Assembly: GCF_001428255.1 (NCBI RefSeq)
Contig: NZ_LMRW01000001.1
Span: 644,542-708,541 of the forward strand
Direction of reading: 5' to 3'
Length of the DNA stretch: 64,000 nt
Source of the DNA: Agromyces sp. Soil535
GTDB lineage: Bacteria; Actinomycetota; Actinomycetes; Actinomycetales; Microbacteriaceae
Below are positions 1-7,887 of this stretch, piece by piece. The number at the start of each line of letters is the position of its first letter. Within the stretch, counting starts at the first letter, position 1. The notes below the pieces were generated by a model, which worked only from the letters and a program-made list of their open reading frames with translations, was not told where the DNA came from and did no database searches. Made by a program: the position numbers and the translations under genes.

Positions 1-210
1 CGCGTAGTCTGGCGTCGTCTCGCGGTAGCCGAGTACGTCCGACGCGTGTGCGCGGCCCTGCTCGTCGGGGTCGGCGGCGATGACGAGCTCGGCACGGGCG
101 GGTAGCTCCGGGTAGTGGTGGGCGGCGGCGAGGTAGGCGCGGGAGTGCAGCCGGCCCATCCAGCCGACCGAGACCAGGCCGACTCCGATGCGGGCGTGAT
201 GAGTGGTCAT
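1..210 (-). CDS. Gfo/Idh/MocA family oxidoreductase, N-terminal part (runs off the window)
   Basis: Only the first 70 residues are in the window. They open with a Rossmann nucleotide-binding start (IGVGLVSVGWMG, residues 7-18) followed by LHSRAYLAA and an acidic ADPDE at the end of the second strand. This is the standard N-terminus of NAD(P)-dependent Gfo/Idh/MocA sugar or cyclitol dehydrogenases. The ATG at 210 has a good ribosome site (GAAGGAG) about 10 bases upstream. The gene is divergent from the sugar ABC importer at 395 and probably acts on the imported compound. The substrate cannot be told from this fragment. Confidence 0.8.
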   Translation of the reverse strand, partial: MTTHHARIGVGLVSVGWMGRLHSRAYLAAAHHYPELPARAELVIAADPDEQGRAHASDVLGYRETTPDYA

Positions 211-250
211 CCGAGGGGCTCCTTCGGCCGGAGTGGAAGCGGGCTCCGAC

Positions 251-317
251 CAGCCTAGGCTGATTTGACAGTATGTGTAGACAATTTGTTCAACATGCTG
301 GACTTGATCAATATGAT
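251..317. promoter_or_regulatory. Divergent promoter region of the sugar cluster
   Basis: A perfect 12-bp palindrome CAGCCTAGGCTG (251-262) carries a TAGGCT -10-like box on both strands. For the minus-strand dehydrogenase, TCTACA (276-281) sits 18 bases upstream of its TAGGCT. For the plus-strand importer there is a consensus TTGACA (265-270) and a TATGAT (312-317), but they are not well spaced with each other. Two related words, TTGTTCAA (286-293) and the palindrome TTGATCAA (304-311), could be regulator half-sites. The exact start points are not resolved. Confidence 0.4.
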
Positions 318-394
318 CGGACATACTTTCATTTGCGAGGTCAGGGCCGACAGGCGACCTCAACCCGACTCAACGAAGAGAAGAGGCACTGAGA

Positions 395-1381
395 ATGTCC
401 AAGAGGATGATCGCTCCGTTTGCGGTCGCGGCCGCCCTGGTGCTCGGCATCACCGGCTGTACTGCATCGAACACGGATGACGCGTCGGACAGCAACGCCG
501 ACGGCGACAACGCTTCGATCAAGATCTGCGTCTACACCCATGGCGACGGTGGAACCTTCTGGTCCGTTGCGCAGAAGGGCGCCGAGGACGCGGCAGAGTC
601 GCTCGGAGTCACACTCGACTACCAGGGCTCGACGAACGACTCCGCCAAGCAGGCGTCGACGATCGAGGCCGGCGTCTCGGGCGGCTGCAACGGCATCGCC
701 GCATCGGCGCCCGACCCCGGCGCCATCGAGGACGCCATGCTCTCCGCGGCGGACGCGGGGATCCCGACCGTCACCATCAACTCGGGGTCCGCGGTCTTCA
801 AGGACCTCGGTGCCTTCACTCACGTCGGTCAGGACGAGATCGTGGCCGGCCGCGAAGCGGGACTGCGGTTCAACGAGCTCGGTGCCACGAAGCTGCTGTG
901 CCCCATCCAGGAGGCGGCGAACTCGGGTCTCACCGATCGATGCGACGGCGCCGCTGAGACGTTCAACGGCGAAGTGGAGCAGTTCAACATCGACGGGGCG
1001 CTCGCAGATCTCACCGGGGCGGAGTCGAAGATCCGCGCGGCGCTCCAGGCGGATCCGTCGATCGATGGGGTGTTCGCCTTGAACTCCGACGTCGCGACCG
1101 GCGCCGTCATCCCGGCGGTGGAGGCGGTCGGGGCCGACATCACCGTCGGCACGGTGGACCTGTCGAGCGACGCGCTCGCCGCGATCACCGACGGGTCGCT
1201 CGCCTTCGCCATCGACCAGCAGCAATACGCGCAGGGCTACCTCGCCGTTGAGCTGCTCTACCTCGCGGTGAAGGACGCCCTCAAGCTCGGCGGTGGTCTC
1301 CCGATGTACACCGGGCCGGCCTTCGTGACCGCCGACAACGTCGATGCGGTGCAGGCGTCCGTCGAGGCGGGCACCCGCTGA
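395..1381 (+). CDS. Sugar ABC transporter substrate-binding lipoprotein
   Basis: This is the extracytoplasmic binding component of a ribose/cyclitol-type ABC importer. The 328-residue protein has a lipoprotein signal peptide: basic start, hydrophobic core and lipobox ITGC with Cys22 as the lipidation site. A periplasmic-binding-protein type 1 fold of the RbsB group follows (KICVYTHGDGGTFW, then VTINSG and DVATGAVIPA). Length is normal for the family. It heads the binding protein, permease, ATPase operon and is followed 64 bases later by the permease. The ATG at 395 follows a purine-rich GAAGAGAAGAGG. The ligand is unknown. The neighbouring dehydrogenases and IolE-like gene suggest a cyclitol or sugar. 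Confidence 0.88.
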   Translation: MSKRMIAPFAVAAALVLGITGCTASNTDDASDSNADGDNASIKICVYTHGDGGTFWSVAQKGAEDAAESLGVTLDYQGSTNDSAKQASTIEAGVSGGCNGIAASAPDPGAIEDAMLSAADAGIPTVTINSGSAVFKDLGAFTHVGQDEIVAGREAGLRFNELGATKLLCPIQEAANSGLTDRCDGAAETFNGEVEQFNIDGALADLTGAESKIRAALQADPSIDGVFALNSDVATGAVIPAVEAVGADITVGTVDLSSDALAAITDGSLAFAIDQQQYAQGYLAVELLYLAVKDALKLGGGLPMYTGPAFVTADNVDAVQASVEAGTR

Positions 1382-1445
1382 CATCCGCTCGGGGCGGCGC
1401 GGTCTCGGGCCGTGCCGCCCCCGTCCAACATGAAAGCAGCAGCGC

Positions 1446-2507
1446 ATGTCCTTCCTGACTGAAACGAGCAACGTCGCCGTCGATGAGCGGGTTGCCCGGA
1501 CCCCTTGGTATCAAAAGGTCCTTCGCAGGCCCGAGCTGGGTGCTCTGCTCGGTGCGATCGTCATCTTCATCGTGTTCACGATCGCGGACACCACCGGTCA
1601 GTTCGCGACGCTGGCAGGCGCAGCGGGCTGGACGGACTTCGCAGCCCCGGTCGGCATCGTCTCGGTGTTCGTGGCGCTCCTCATGATCGGCGGCGAGTTC
1701 GACCTCTCCGCCGGTGTCATGGTGGGCACGTCGGGCCTGTTCGCCGGGCTCCTGATCACGCAGCTCGGGTGGGGCGTCTGGCCGGCGATCTTCGTGACGC
1801 TCATCATGGCGGCGGTCGTCGGGTACATCAACGGCTTGCTCGTCATCCGTACTGCACTGCCGTCGTTCATCGTGACGCTCGGCACGTTCTTCGTGCTCAA
1901 GGGGGCGAACCTCGCCATCACGAAGGGACTGACCGGCACGGTCCGGGTATCCGGGGTCGACCAGGCCGACGGCTTCGATTCGGCACGTGCGTTCTTCGCG
2001 ACCACCTTCGAGATCGCGGGCGTCGAGTTCCAGATCTCGGTCATCTGGTGGATCGCGCTGACGGCGATCGCGACGGTGCTGCTGACCCGCACGGTCTTCG
2101 GCAACTGGATCTTCGCGTCCGGCGGCGACTCGAATGCGGCCCGGAACGCCGGTGTGCCCGTGAACCGGACGAAGATCACGCTCTTCGTCCTCACGTCGCT
2201 CTCCGCCGCATTGGTCGGCATCATGTTCCTGCTCCGCCTGCGCGGAATGCAGGCGGGTCAGGGTGTCGGGCAGGAGTTCTACTACATCATCGCCGCCGCG
2301 GTGGGCGGCTGCCTGCTGACGGGCGGAGCCGGGTCGGCGATCGGCGCGTCGATCGGTGCGCTGATCATGGGCTTCGCGGCCGTCGGCATCCCGTACGCGC
2401 TGTGGGACCAGGACTGGGTGTCGACCTTCCTCGGCATCATCCTGTTCTCTGCCGTGCTCATCAACATCACGATCTCGCGCCGCGCACAGGGAGGACGAAC
2501 GAAATGA
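1446..2507 (+). CDS. Sugar ABC transporter permease (RbsC-like)
   Basis: This is an integral membrane permease of 353 residues with about nine or ten hydrophobic segments, of the BPD_transp_2 type used by ribose, xylose and inositol importers. Family features include [22 protein letters not shown] near residue 75 and the conserved loop [19 protein letters not shown] near residue 218, followed by a Gly-rich stretch ([11 protein letters not shown]). The sequence is uninterrupted and of normal length. Its stop overlaps the start of the ATPase gene (ATGA at 2504-2507), indicating translational coupling in one operon. Confidence 0.88.
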   Translation: MSFLTETSNVAVDERVARTPWYQKVLRRPELGALLGAIVIFIVFTIADTTGQFATLAGAAGWTDFAAPVGIVSVFVALLMIGGEFDLSAGVMVGTSGLFAGLLITQLGWGVWPAIFVTLIMAAVVGYINGLLVIRTALPSFIVTLGTFFVLKGANLAITKGLTGTVRVSGVDQADGFDSARAFFATTFEIAGVEFQISVIWWIALTAIATVLLTRTVFGNWIFASGGDSNAARNAGVPVNRTKITLFVLTSLSAALVGIMFLLRLRGMQAGQGVGQEFYYIIAAAVGGCLLTGGAGSAIGASIGALIMGFAAVGIPYALWDQDWVSTFLGIILFSAVLINITISRRAQGGRTK

Positions 2508-3355
2508 CGGAGAACACGCCCGACCTCACGCCGATCATCGAGGAGGCGGCCGGACACGACCCCGCGCCGCCGGCCGCCGATACCCCCGCGTTGCGCCTCG
2601 ATGACGTCGGCAAGACGTTCGGGAGCGTCATCGCGCTCCGGAACATCAACCTGCACGTGGATCCGGGAACGGTGACCTGCGTACTCGGCGACAACGGTGC
2701 GGGCAAGTCGACGCTCATCAAGATCCTGAGTGGCGTGCACAAGCCGAACTCAGGCAAGTTCCGGGTCCAGGGCGACGAGGTCGACTTCTCGTCGCCGCGC
2801 GACGCACTGGCGCGAGGCATCGCGACGGTGTACCAGGATCTCGCCACGGTGCCGCTCATGTCGATCTGGCGGAACTTCTTCCTCGGCAACGAGCCGACGC
2901 AGGGGGTGAAGGCATTCGGATTCATGGCGACGAAGCGCGCACAGCACACGACCAAGGCGGCGCTGCTCGAGATGGGCATCGACCTCCGGGACACGAACCA
3001 GCCCATCGGCACGCTCTCGGGCGGTGAGCGCCAGGCCGTTGCGATCGCCCGGGCCGTGCACTTCGGCGCGAAGGTGCTCATCCTCGACGAGCCGACGAGC
3101 GCGCTCGGCGTGCGCCAGTCCGGGATCGTGCTGAAGTACATCCTGGCGGCGCGGGAGCGCGGTGTCGCGGTCGTGTTCATCACGCACAACCCGCACCATG
3201 CGTTCCTCGTCGGTGACCGGTTCTACATCCTCAACCGCGGCCGCATGATCGCCGAGTTCGTGCGCGGCAAGGTCGAGCTCGAGGACCTCATCCAGGCGAT
3301 GGCGGGTGGTGCGGAGCTGGAGACGCTCGCTCACGAGATCTCCTCCATCCGGTGA
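2504..3355 (+). CDS. Sugar ABC transporter ATP-binding protein, single-domain
   Basis: This 283-residue ATPase energises the importer. It has Walker [10 protein letters not shown] (62-70), signature LSGGE (171-175), Walker B VLILDEP (191-197) and the switch His in ITHN (His228). It contains one ABC domain, like the fructose-type FrcA ATPases, whereas RbsA-type proteins have two. A homodimer would therefore serve the permease. The start ATG at 2504 overlaps the permease stop. An open frame extends upstream into the permease gene, but that part is a shadow. A hairpin follows the gene at 3362-3403. Confidence 0.88.
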   Translation: MTENTPDLTPIIEEAAGHDPAPPAADTPALRLDDVGKTFGSVIALRNINLHVDPGTVTCVLGDNGAGKSTLIKILSGVHKPNSGKFRVQGDEVDFSSPRDALARGIATVYQDLATVPLMSIWRNFFLGNEPTQGVKAFGFMATKRAQHTTKAALLEMGIDLRDTNQPIGTLSGGERQAVAIARAVHFGAKVLILDEPTSALGVRQSGIVLKYILAARERGVAVVFITHNPHHAFLVGDRFYILNRGRMIAEFVRGKVELEDLIQAMAGGAELETLAHEISSIR

Positions 3356-3361
3356 CGTCGA

Positions 3362-3403
3362 GCGAGCCGCCGGCGTCGTCCCCCAGGGGCGTCGGCGGCT
3401 CGC
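3362..3403. terminator. Hairpin between convergent genes
   Basis: Arms GCGAGCCGCCG (3362-3372) and CGGCGGCTCGC (3393-3403) are exact reverse complements around a 20-base loop. It lies between the importer operon and the convergent lacI-type gene, so it probably terminates both. There is no clear T-run. Confidence 0.5.
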
Positions 3404-3412
3404 CCGTCGTCT

Positions 3413-4408
3413 TCACCGCGCCGGACCGACCGGGCCGGTGCTCCCTCGAATCACCAGCGACGGCATCGACGAGTGCGTGATCGGCTGGGCAGCGGGCTCG
3501 GCAAGTCGTCGCATGGCGGTGATCGCCGCGTTCCGGCCGAGGCTCTGGCTGTGGATGTCGACCGTCGTGAGTGCAGTTCCAGGAGCCCGGCTGACCGAGC
3601 TGTTGTCGTAGCCGATGACCGAGACATCCCGCCCTGCACTGAGGCCCCGGACTGCGAGCGCGTCGAGCACTCCGAGCGCGGCCTGGTCGTTGTGCGCGAA
3701 CACGGCCGTCGGGGCGTCGGCGCTGTCGAGCACCACGCCCGCGTCCAGTGCCGCCGTCGCGCGGGCGTACGTGGTGGTGACGACGCGCTCGAGCAGTCCC
3801 GCATCGCGCATCGCATCGATGTAGCCCCGTCGGCGGTCGAGGTAGCCGTCCGACGGAGGGTTCGCGAGGAAGACGATCCGGCGATGCCCCAGTCCGATCA
3901 GGTGCTCGATCGCGAGACGGGCGCCGAAGTGATTGTCCGACCAGACGCTGTCGACTCCCGGAACGAGGCGCGCGACGCTCACCAGGGGCACGCGCCCGGC
4001 CGTCTCGCGCACGTCGGCGTTGCTGAGTTGGACGCCCGTGGCGATGATCACGTCCACACGACTCTGCTCCAGGGTCTGCAACGACACCGCGTCGCGGCGC
4101 CCGTCGATGGTTCCGACTGCGAGCACGAGGTGCTTGCCGTCCGCCTCGGCGATCTCGCGGACGCCGTCGTAGACATCGGCGAAGAGGTCGTTGTGCAGGT
4201 CCTGCAGGAACACGCCGAACGTGTTGCCGCCCCTGCCTGCGAGCCGGGCGGCGATCTGGTTCGGTGTGTAGTTCAGCCGCCGGCCGGCGTCGAGGATCCG
4301 GTGTCGCGTCGCGGCACTGACCCCAGGCGCACCCCGATACGCCAGGGAGACCAGGGAGCGGGACACGCCCGCCTCCCGGGCCACGTCCTCCATCGTCACT
4401 CGCTCCAC
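3413..4408 (-). CDS. LacI family transcriptional repressor
   Basis: This is a 331-residue LacI/GalR regulator. The N-terminal helix-turn-helix reads VTMEDVAREAGVSRSLVSLA, followed by the hinge region RLNYTPNQIAARLAGR (residues 50-65). A periplasmic-binding-like effector domain fills the rest, with the C-terminal motif VIGYDNSSVSR and TTVDIHSQSLGRNA. It is transcribed divergently from the isomerase/dehydrogenase pair and convergently with the importer. A palindrome typical of LacI sites lies in the divergent promoter (4495-4502), so local control is likely. The effector is presumably the imported sugar or a metabolite. Translation may alternatively begin at the second Met (MEDVA). Confidence 0.9.
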   Translation of the reverse strand: MERVTMEDVAREAGVSRSLVSLAYRGAPGVSAATRHRILDAGRRLNYTPNQIAARLAGRGGNTFGVFLQDLHNDLFADVYDGVREIAEADGKHLVLAVGTIDGRRDAVSLQTLEQSRVDVIIATGVQLSNADVRETAGRVPLVSVARLVPGVDSVWSDNHFGARLAIEHLIGLGHRRIVFLANPPSDGYLDRRRGYIDAMRDAGLLERVVTTTYARATAALDAGVVLDSADAPTAVFAHNDQAALGVLDALAVRGLSAGRDVSVIGYDNSSVSRAPGTALTTVDIHSQSLGRNAAITAMRRLAEPAAQPITHSSMPSLVIRGSTGPVGPAR

Positions 4409-4478
4409 CCGGCCGACCTCCCCGTCCCGCTCTGACAGTACCCCTGCGGTCGCTCCCCGCCAGCCGATGACCTTGTGT

Positions 4479-4508
4479 TTGACTTTACAAACTGGAGCGC
4501 TCTAGATT
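4479..4508 (+). promoter_or_regulatory. Promoter with LacI-type operator ahead of the isomerase gene
   Basis: TTGACT (4479-4484) and TAGATT (4503-4508) are spaced by 18 bases. The palindrome GAGCGCTC (4495-4502) within TGGAGCGCTCTAGA fills the end of the spacer. GAGCGCTC is the core of many actinobacterial LacI-family operators, and a bound repressor would block the promoter. The divergent lacI-type gene is the obvious candidate regulator. Confidence 0.55.
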
Positions 4509-4549
4509 ACCGTTTGTTCTATCAATCTTTCAAGGCGGAAGGAGCAACG

Positions 4550-5476
4550 GTGCTCGAGACCGAGAACGACAGCGCACCTCGAGTGGGGATCGCCCCGGAT
4601 TCCTGGGGTGTCTGGAACGCGAGCGATGAGGCGCAGCCCGCACCGGCGCAGTACCTCCGCGAGGTTCAGGAGGCGGGCTACCACTGGACCGAGCTCGGTC
4701 CATTCGGCTACCTCGGCACGGACCCCATGCGGCTGCGAGACGACCTCGCCCGACACGACCTCGCGCTGTCCGGCGGCACCGTGTTCACGAATCTGCACCG
4801 TGGCCCCGCCGAAGTGGAGACCGCGTGGGCCGACGTCCGGGAGGTCGCGCACGTCGTCCGCGAACTCGGCGGGGAGCACGTCATCGTCATCCCGGGCATG
4901 TGGGAGCGGGGTGACGACGGCGCCGTCCAGGGCGAGCGCACGTTCAGCGCCGAGGAATGGACGCCGTTCCTCGCCGGACACGATGAGATCGGACGTCGAC
5001 TGGTCGAGGAGTTCGGGCTCCGCCAGCAGTTCCACTCGCATGCCGAGAGCCCGATCGGGTCGTACCGTGAGGTGGTTCGCCTCCTCGAGGGCACCGACGC
5101 CCGATACACCAACCTCTGCCTCGACACGGGGCACCTCGCGTACTACTGGGGCGACAGCGTGCGTCTCATCCGCGAGTTCCCGAGCAGGATCGGATACCTG
5201 CACCTCAAGCAGGTGGAGCCCGACCTGCTCGCGGACGTGCTCAAGAACGAGATCTCGTTCGCCGACGCAGTCAAGCAGGGCGTCATGGTCGAGCCGCCGC
5301 TCGGCGTTCCCGAGTACGGGCCGGTGCTGACCGAGGCCGCCGCAGCGAATCCCGGCATCTTCGCGATCATCGAGCAGGACATGTACCCGGTCGGGGATTT
5401 CAGCCGGCCGCTTCCGATCGCTCGGCGCACCCGCGAGTACATCGAGGGCTGCGGCGCTCCAGCCCGTTTCCACTGA
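4550..5476 (+). CDS. IolE-like sugar phosphate isomerase/epimerase (TIM barrel)
   Basis: This 308-residue protein belongs to the xylose-isomerase-like TIM barrel family and most resembles inosose dehydratase (IolE). The start RVGIAPDSWGVWNA, then AGYHWTELGPFGYLGTDP and LSGGTVFTNLHRG, are characteristic. Metal ligands would include the Glu of WTELGP and the CLDTGHLAYYWGD and YLHLKQVEPD segments. I place the start at GTG 4550, which has the ribosome site GGAAGGAG 7 bases upstream. A longer open frame from 4475 would run through the promoter. It is followed by the Gfo/Idh gene, and the pair suggests cyclitol or keto-sugar catabolism. Exact substrate is unknown. Confidence 0.8.
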   Translation: MLETENDSAPRVGIAPDSWGVWNASDEAQPAPAQYLREVQEAGYHWTELGPFGYLGTDPMRLRDDLARHDLALSGGTVFTNLHRGPAEVETAWADVREVAHVVRELGGEHVIVIPGMWERGDDGAVQGERTFSAEEWTPFLAGHDEIGRRLVEEFGLRQQFHSHAESPIGSYREVVRLLEGTDARYTNLCLDTGHLAYYWGDSVRLIREFPSRIGYLHLKQVEPDLLADVLKNEISFADAVKQGVMVEPPLGVPEYGPVLTEAAAANPGIFAIIEQDMYPVGDFSRPLPIARRTREYIEGCGAPARFH

Positions 5477-5503
5477 AGCCATCCAACTCATCGAGGAGCA
5501 GTC

Positions 5504-6676
5504 ATGACCAAGCCCATCAAGGTCGGCATCATCGGTGCCGGCATGGCCGGCCAGGCGCACGCGTTCGGGTACCGCAACGCGATGATGGCCGTGAGTTCGA
5601 GACTCGAGGTCGAGCTCGACACGATCGCCGATCCGAACCTCCTGCTCGCCGAATCCGTCGCCGCCCGCTACGGGTTCAGTTCGGCCATCGCCGATGTCGA
5701 CGCGCTCATCGCGAGCGACGTCGACGTCATCAGCGTGACGCTCCCGAACTTCCTGCACGCCGAGGTCCTCCCGAAGGTCATCGCGTCGGGCAAGCACGTC
5801 TTCGCGGAGAAGCCGATCGGGCGCACTCCGGCTGAGGCCGGGCAACTCCAGGCGCTCGCCGAGCGCTCCTCCGCCGTCACCGGCGTGGGGTTCTCGTTCC
5901 GAAGGCTTCCCGGCCTCGCCGCGCTTGCGGCAGCCGTGGCGGACGGCGCGATCGGCACGGTCCACACGGTCCGGGGTTGGTACCACGCGGACTACGCGGT
6001 CGATCCCTCCGGCGCGCTGTCATGGCGCTACTCGCAGGAGCAGGCCGGTGGCGGCGCGCTCCTGGACATCGGCGCGCACGCCATCGACGCCGTGCACTTC
6101 GTGGCCGGCCGCATCACCGAAGTCACCAACGCCACACTTCGGACGTTCATCACCGAGCGACCGCTGCCCGGCAGGGGCGCCATCGGTCACGGCGCTTCGG
6201 CGCCCGAGGAGCATGGCCCGGTCACGAACGACGACGTCGCCCTGCTCTCCGTGGTGCTCGAGTCCGGCGCCGTCGGACAGATCTCGCTGAGCCGGATCGC
6301 CGCGGGCACGCCGAACTCGCTGGGCGTCGAGGTCTACGGGTCGGAGGGCAGCGCGTCGTTCGACTCGATCTCCGCGGGCGAGTTCCACCTGTTCCAGACG
6401 GCTTCAGCGGATGCCGCGTACAACGGTCCCCGCAGGATCTTCACGGGCCCCGCCCACCCGTACTTCACCGACGTGGCGGCCATGCCGGGCGCCGGCGTCG
6501 GCACCGGCTACGCAGAGGCGTTCACCGCGGAGATCCAGGAGTTCCTGCGCTCGGTCGGCACCGGCACGACGATGGACACGAACTTCGCCACGGCGACCGA
6601 GATGATGAACGTGGTCGGAGCAGCGCTCGAATCGAGTCGCACCGGCCGGAGCGTGACCGTCGACTCCGTGGCCTGA
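5504..6676 (+). CDS. Gfo/Idh/MocA family dehydrogenase
   Basis: This is a complete 390-residue NAD(P)-dependent sugar or cyclitol dehydrogenase. The Rossmann motif is GIIGAGMAG (8-16). The catalytic Lys lies in EKPIG (102-106), and the C-terminal domain carries DIGAHAID (189-196) with the conserved His. The segment YHADYAVDPSGALSWRY before it is typical of inositol or levoglucosan-type family members. It starts 27 bases after the isomerase gene, with GAGGAG as ribosome site. Together with the importer it should oxidise the imported compound to a keto form for the isomerase or dehydratase. Confidence 0.87.
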   Translation: MTKPIKVGIIGAGMAGQAHAFGYRNAMMAVSSRLEVELDTIADPNLLLAESVAARYGFSSAIADVDALIASDVDVISVTLPNFLHAEVLPKVIASGKHVFAEKPIGRTPAEAGQLQALAERSSAVTGVGFSFRRLPGLAALAAAVADGAIGTVHTVRGWYHADYAVDPSGALSWRYSQEQAGGGALLDIGAHAIDAVHFVAGRITEVTNATLRTFITERPLPGRGAIGHGASAPEEHGPVTNDDVALLSVVLESGAVGQISLSRIAAGTPNSLGVEVYGSEGSASFDSISAGEFHLFQTASADAAYNGPRRIFTGPAHPYFTDVAAMPGAGVGTGYAEAFTAEIQEFLRSVGTGTTMDTNFATATEMMNVVGAALESSRTGRSVTVDSVA

Positions 6677-6691
6677 GCCACCGAACCGAAG

Positions 6692-6720
6692 ACGGGGCGC
6701 CGCGGTGTGCGGCGGCCCGT
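6692..6720. terminator. Hairpin between convergent operons
   Basis: ACGGGGCGCCGC (6692-6703) and GCGGCGGCCCGT (6709-6720) pair with one mismatch around a 5-base loop. It separates the sugar cluster from the oppositely transcribed arsenic cluster and probably terminates both. Confidence 0.5.
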
Positions 6721-6726
6721 TCTCGC

Positions 6727-7395
6727 TCACGGCTCCCTGCTCTCGATTCCGAGGTCGGCGAGCAGGTCGCGCACGTGCTCGATGATCTCGTCGCGGATGT
6801 CTCGGACCTCGTGAATGGACTGATCCGCGGGATCCGCCAATGCCCAGTCCAGGTATCGCTTTCCCGGGTAGACCGGGCATGCGTCACCGCAGCCCATCGT
6901 GATCACGACGTCAGCCGCTTGCACGACGTCGTCCGTCAGTGGCTTGGGGAACTCGTGCGTGACGTCGACGTCCATCTCCAGGAGTGCGAGGACGACGGCC
7001 GAGTTCAATTCGGATGCCGGCGACGACCCGGCGGACCGGACGTGCACGAGTGAGCCGCCCATCACGGCGGTCAGGGCCGCGGCCATCTGGGAGCGCCCCG
7101 AGTTCTGTTCGCAGACGAAGAGCACTTCGGGCACGTCGTGCGGCAGCTCGCCCTTCGCCTGCGCAAGTGCGGTCAGCCGATCCGTCGCGAACCGGATGGT
7201 CGCCTGCTCGAGGTGCGCCCGGACGCGAGCGGTGCGCAGCAGGTCGGTGTACGACTCGAGGACGTAGCGTTCGACGGTCTCGACCGCGAATATCCCGTCG
7301 AATCGAACGGCGAGGTCGTCGGCGAGCCTGCGAAGGTGCTCCTCGGGAAAGGCCAGGCCGGGCAGCGCCCGTCGACCATCGAACACGTCGGTCAT
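6727..7395 (-). CDS. ArsC-type arsenate reductase with N-terminal helical domain
   Basis: The protein has 222 residues. The C-terminal two thirds are a low-molecular-weight phosphatase fold with the P-loop CEQNSGRS (Cys95, Arg101) and the arsenate-reductase signature ITMGCGDACPVYPGKRYLDW. The first 85 residues form a helical domain (FPEEHLRRLADDLAVRF, VERYVLESYTDLL) that recurs in the fusion protein at 7888-8796. Actinobacterial proteins of this kind reduce arsenate using mycothiol and mycoredoxin, but coupling here is inferred. It overlaps the preceding arsC gene by 4 bases, so the two are co-translated. Confidence 0.85.
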   Translation of the reverse strand: MTDVFDGRRALPGLAFPEEHLRRLADDLAVRFDGIFAVETVERYVLESYTDLLRTARVRAHLEQATIRFATDRLTALAQAKGELPHDVPEVLFVCEQNSGRSQMAAALTAVMGGSLVHVRSAGSSPASELNSAVVLALLEMDVDVTHEFPKPLTDDVVQAADVVITMGCGDACPVYPGKRYLDWALADPADQSIHEVRDIRDEIIEHVRDLLADLGIESREP

Positions 7396-7814
7396 GATGT
7401 GGCCTCGACCTCCTCATGAAGGATCTCTGCGAGCAACTGCTCGATGCGCAGCTTGATCTCGTCGCGGATGGGTCGGACGGCCTCGATACCCTGACCGGCC
7501 GGGTCGGCGAGCTCCCAATCCTCGTACCGCTTGCCGGGGAAGATGGGGCAGGCGTCACCGCAGCCCATGGTGATCACGACGTCGGACTCCTTGACCGCGT
7601 CCACGGTGAGCAGCTTCGGCGTGTTGCCGGCGATGTCGATGCCCTCCTCGGCCATCGCCTGCACCGCGACCGGGTTGATCTGGTCCTTCGGCTCCGAGCC
7701 CGCAGACAACACCTCCACGCGGTCACCGCCGAGCGCCTTGAGGTATCCGGCGGCCATCTGGGACCGGCCGGCGTTGTGCACGCACACGAAGAGCACGGTG
7801 GGCTTGTCGGTCAT
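7392..7814 (-). CDS. arsC: Arsenate reductase ArsC (LMW-PTP fold)
   Basis: This is a compact 140-residue arsenate reductase without the extra helical domain. The P-loop is CVHNAGRSQ (Cys11, Arg17), followed by LSAGSEP and the signature MGCGDACPIFPGKRYEDWELADP. I choose the ATG at 7814 because GGAG lies 6 bases upstream. An in-frame ATG at 7826 is the alternative. Its promoter carries a palindrome (7835-7854) that matches one at the start of the ArsR-ArsC fusion gene. The downstream reductase overlaps by 4 bases. Role: reduction of As(V) to As(III) before export. Confidence 0.88.
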   Translation of the reverse strand: MTDKPTVLFVCVHNAGRSQMAAGYLKALGGDRVEVLSAGSEPKDQINPVAVQAMAEEGIDIAGNTPKLLTVDAVKESDVVITMGCGDACPIFPGKRYEDWELADPAGQGIEAVRPIRDEIKLRIEQLLAEILHEEVEATS

Positions 7815-7833
7815 GAGTTGCTCCATGACTCAA

Positions 7834-7862
7834 ATGATAGACCATGATCTATCAATCGTCGA
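7834..7862 (-). promoter_or_regulatory. arsC promoter with ArsR-type operator
   Basis: The inverted repeat TGATAGA (7835-7841) and TCTATCA (7848-7854) is separated by 6 bases. On the minus strand TATCAT (7834-7839) could be the -10 box with TCGACG (7857-7862) as a weak -35 at 17-base spacing, so the palindrome fills the spacer. Its 16-base core ATAGACCATGATCTAT matches the palindrome at 8795-8810 at 12 positions, suggesting a shared regulator. Confidence 0.6.
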
Positions 7863-7887
7863 GGCCGATCGTGCGAGCCGAGGCGCG

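Noticed and set aside
341..1471. Long open frame antisense to the sugar-binding protein gene
   Set aside because: Arg/Asp/Gly-rich translation with no domain. It is a high-GC shadow of the plus-strand gene, and many similar frames elsewhere were left out for the same reason.
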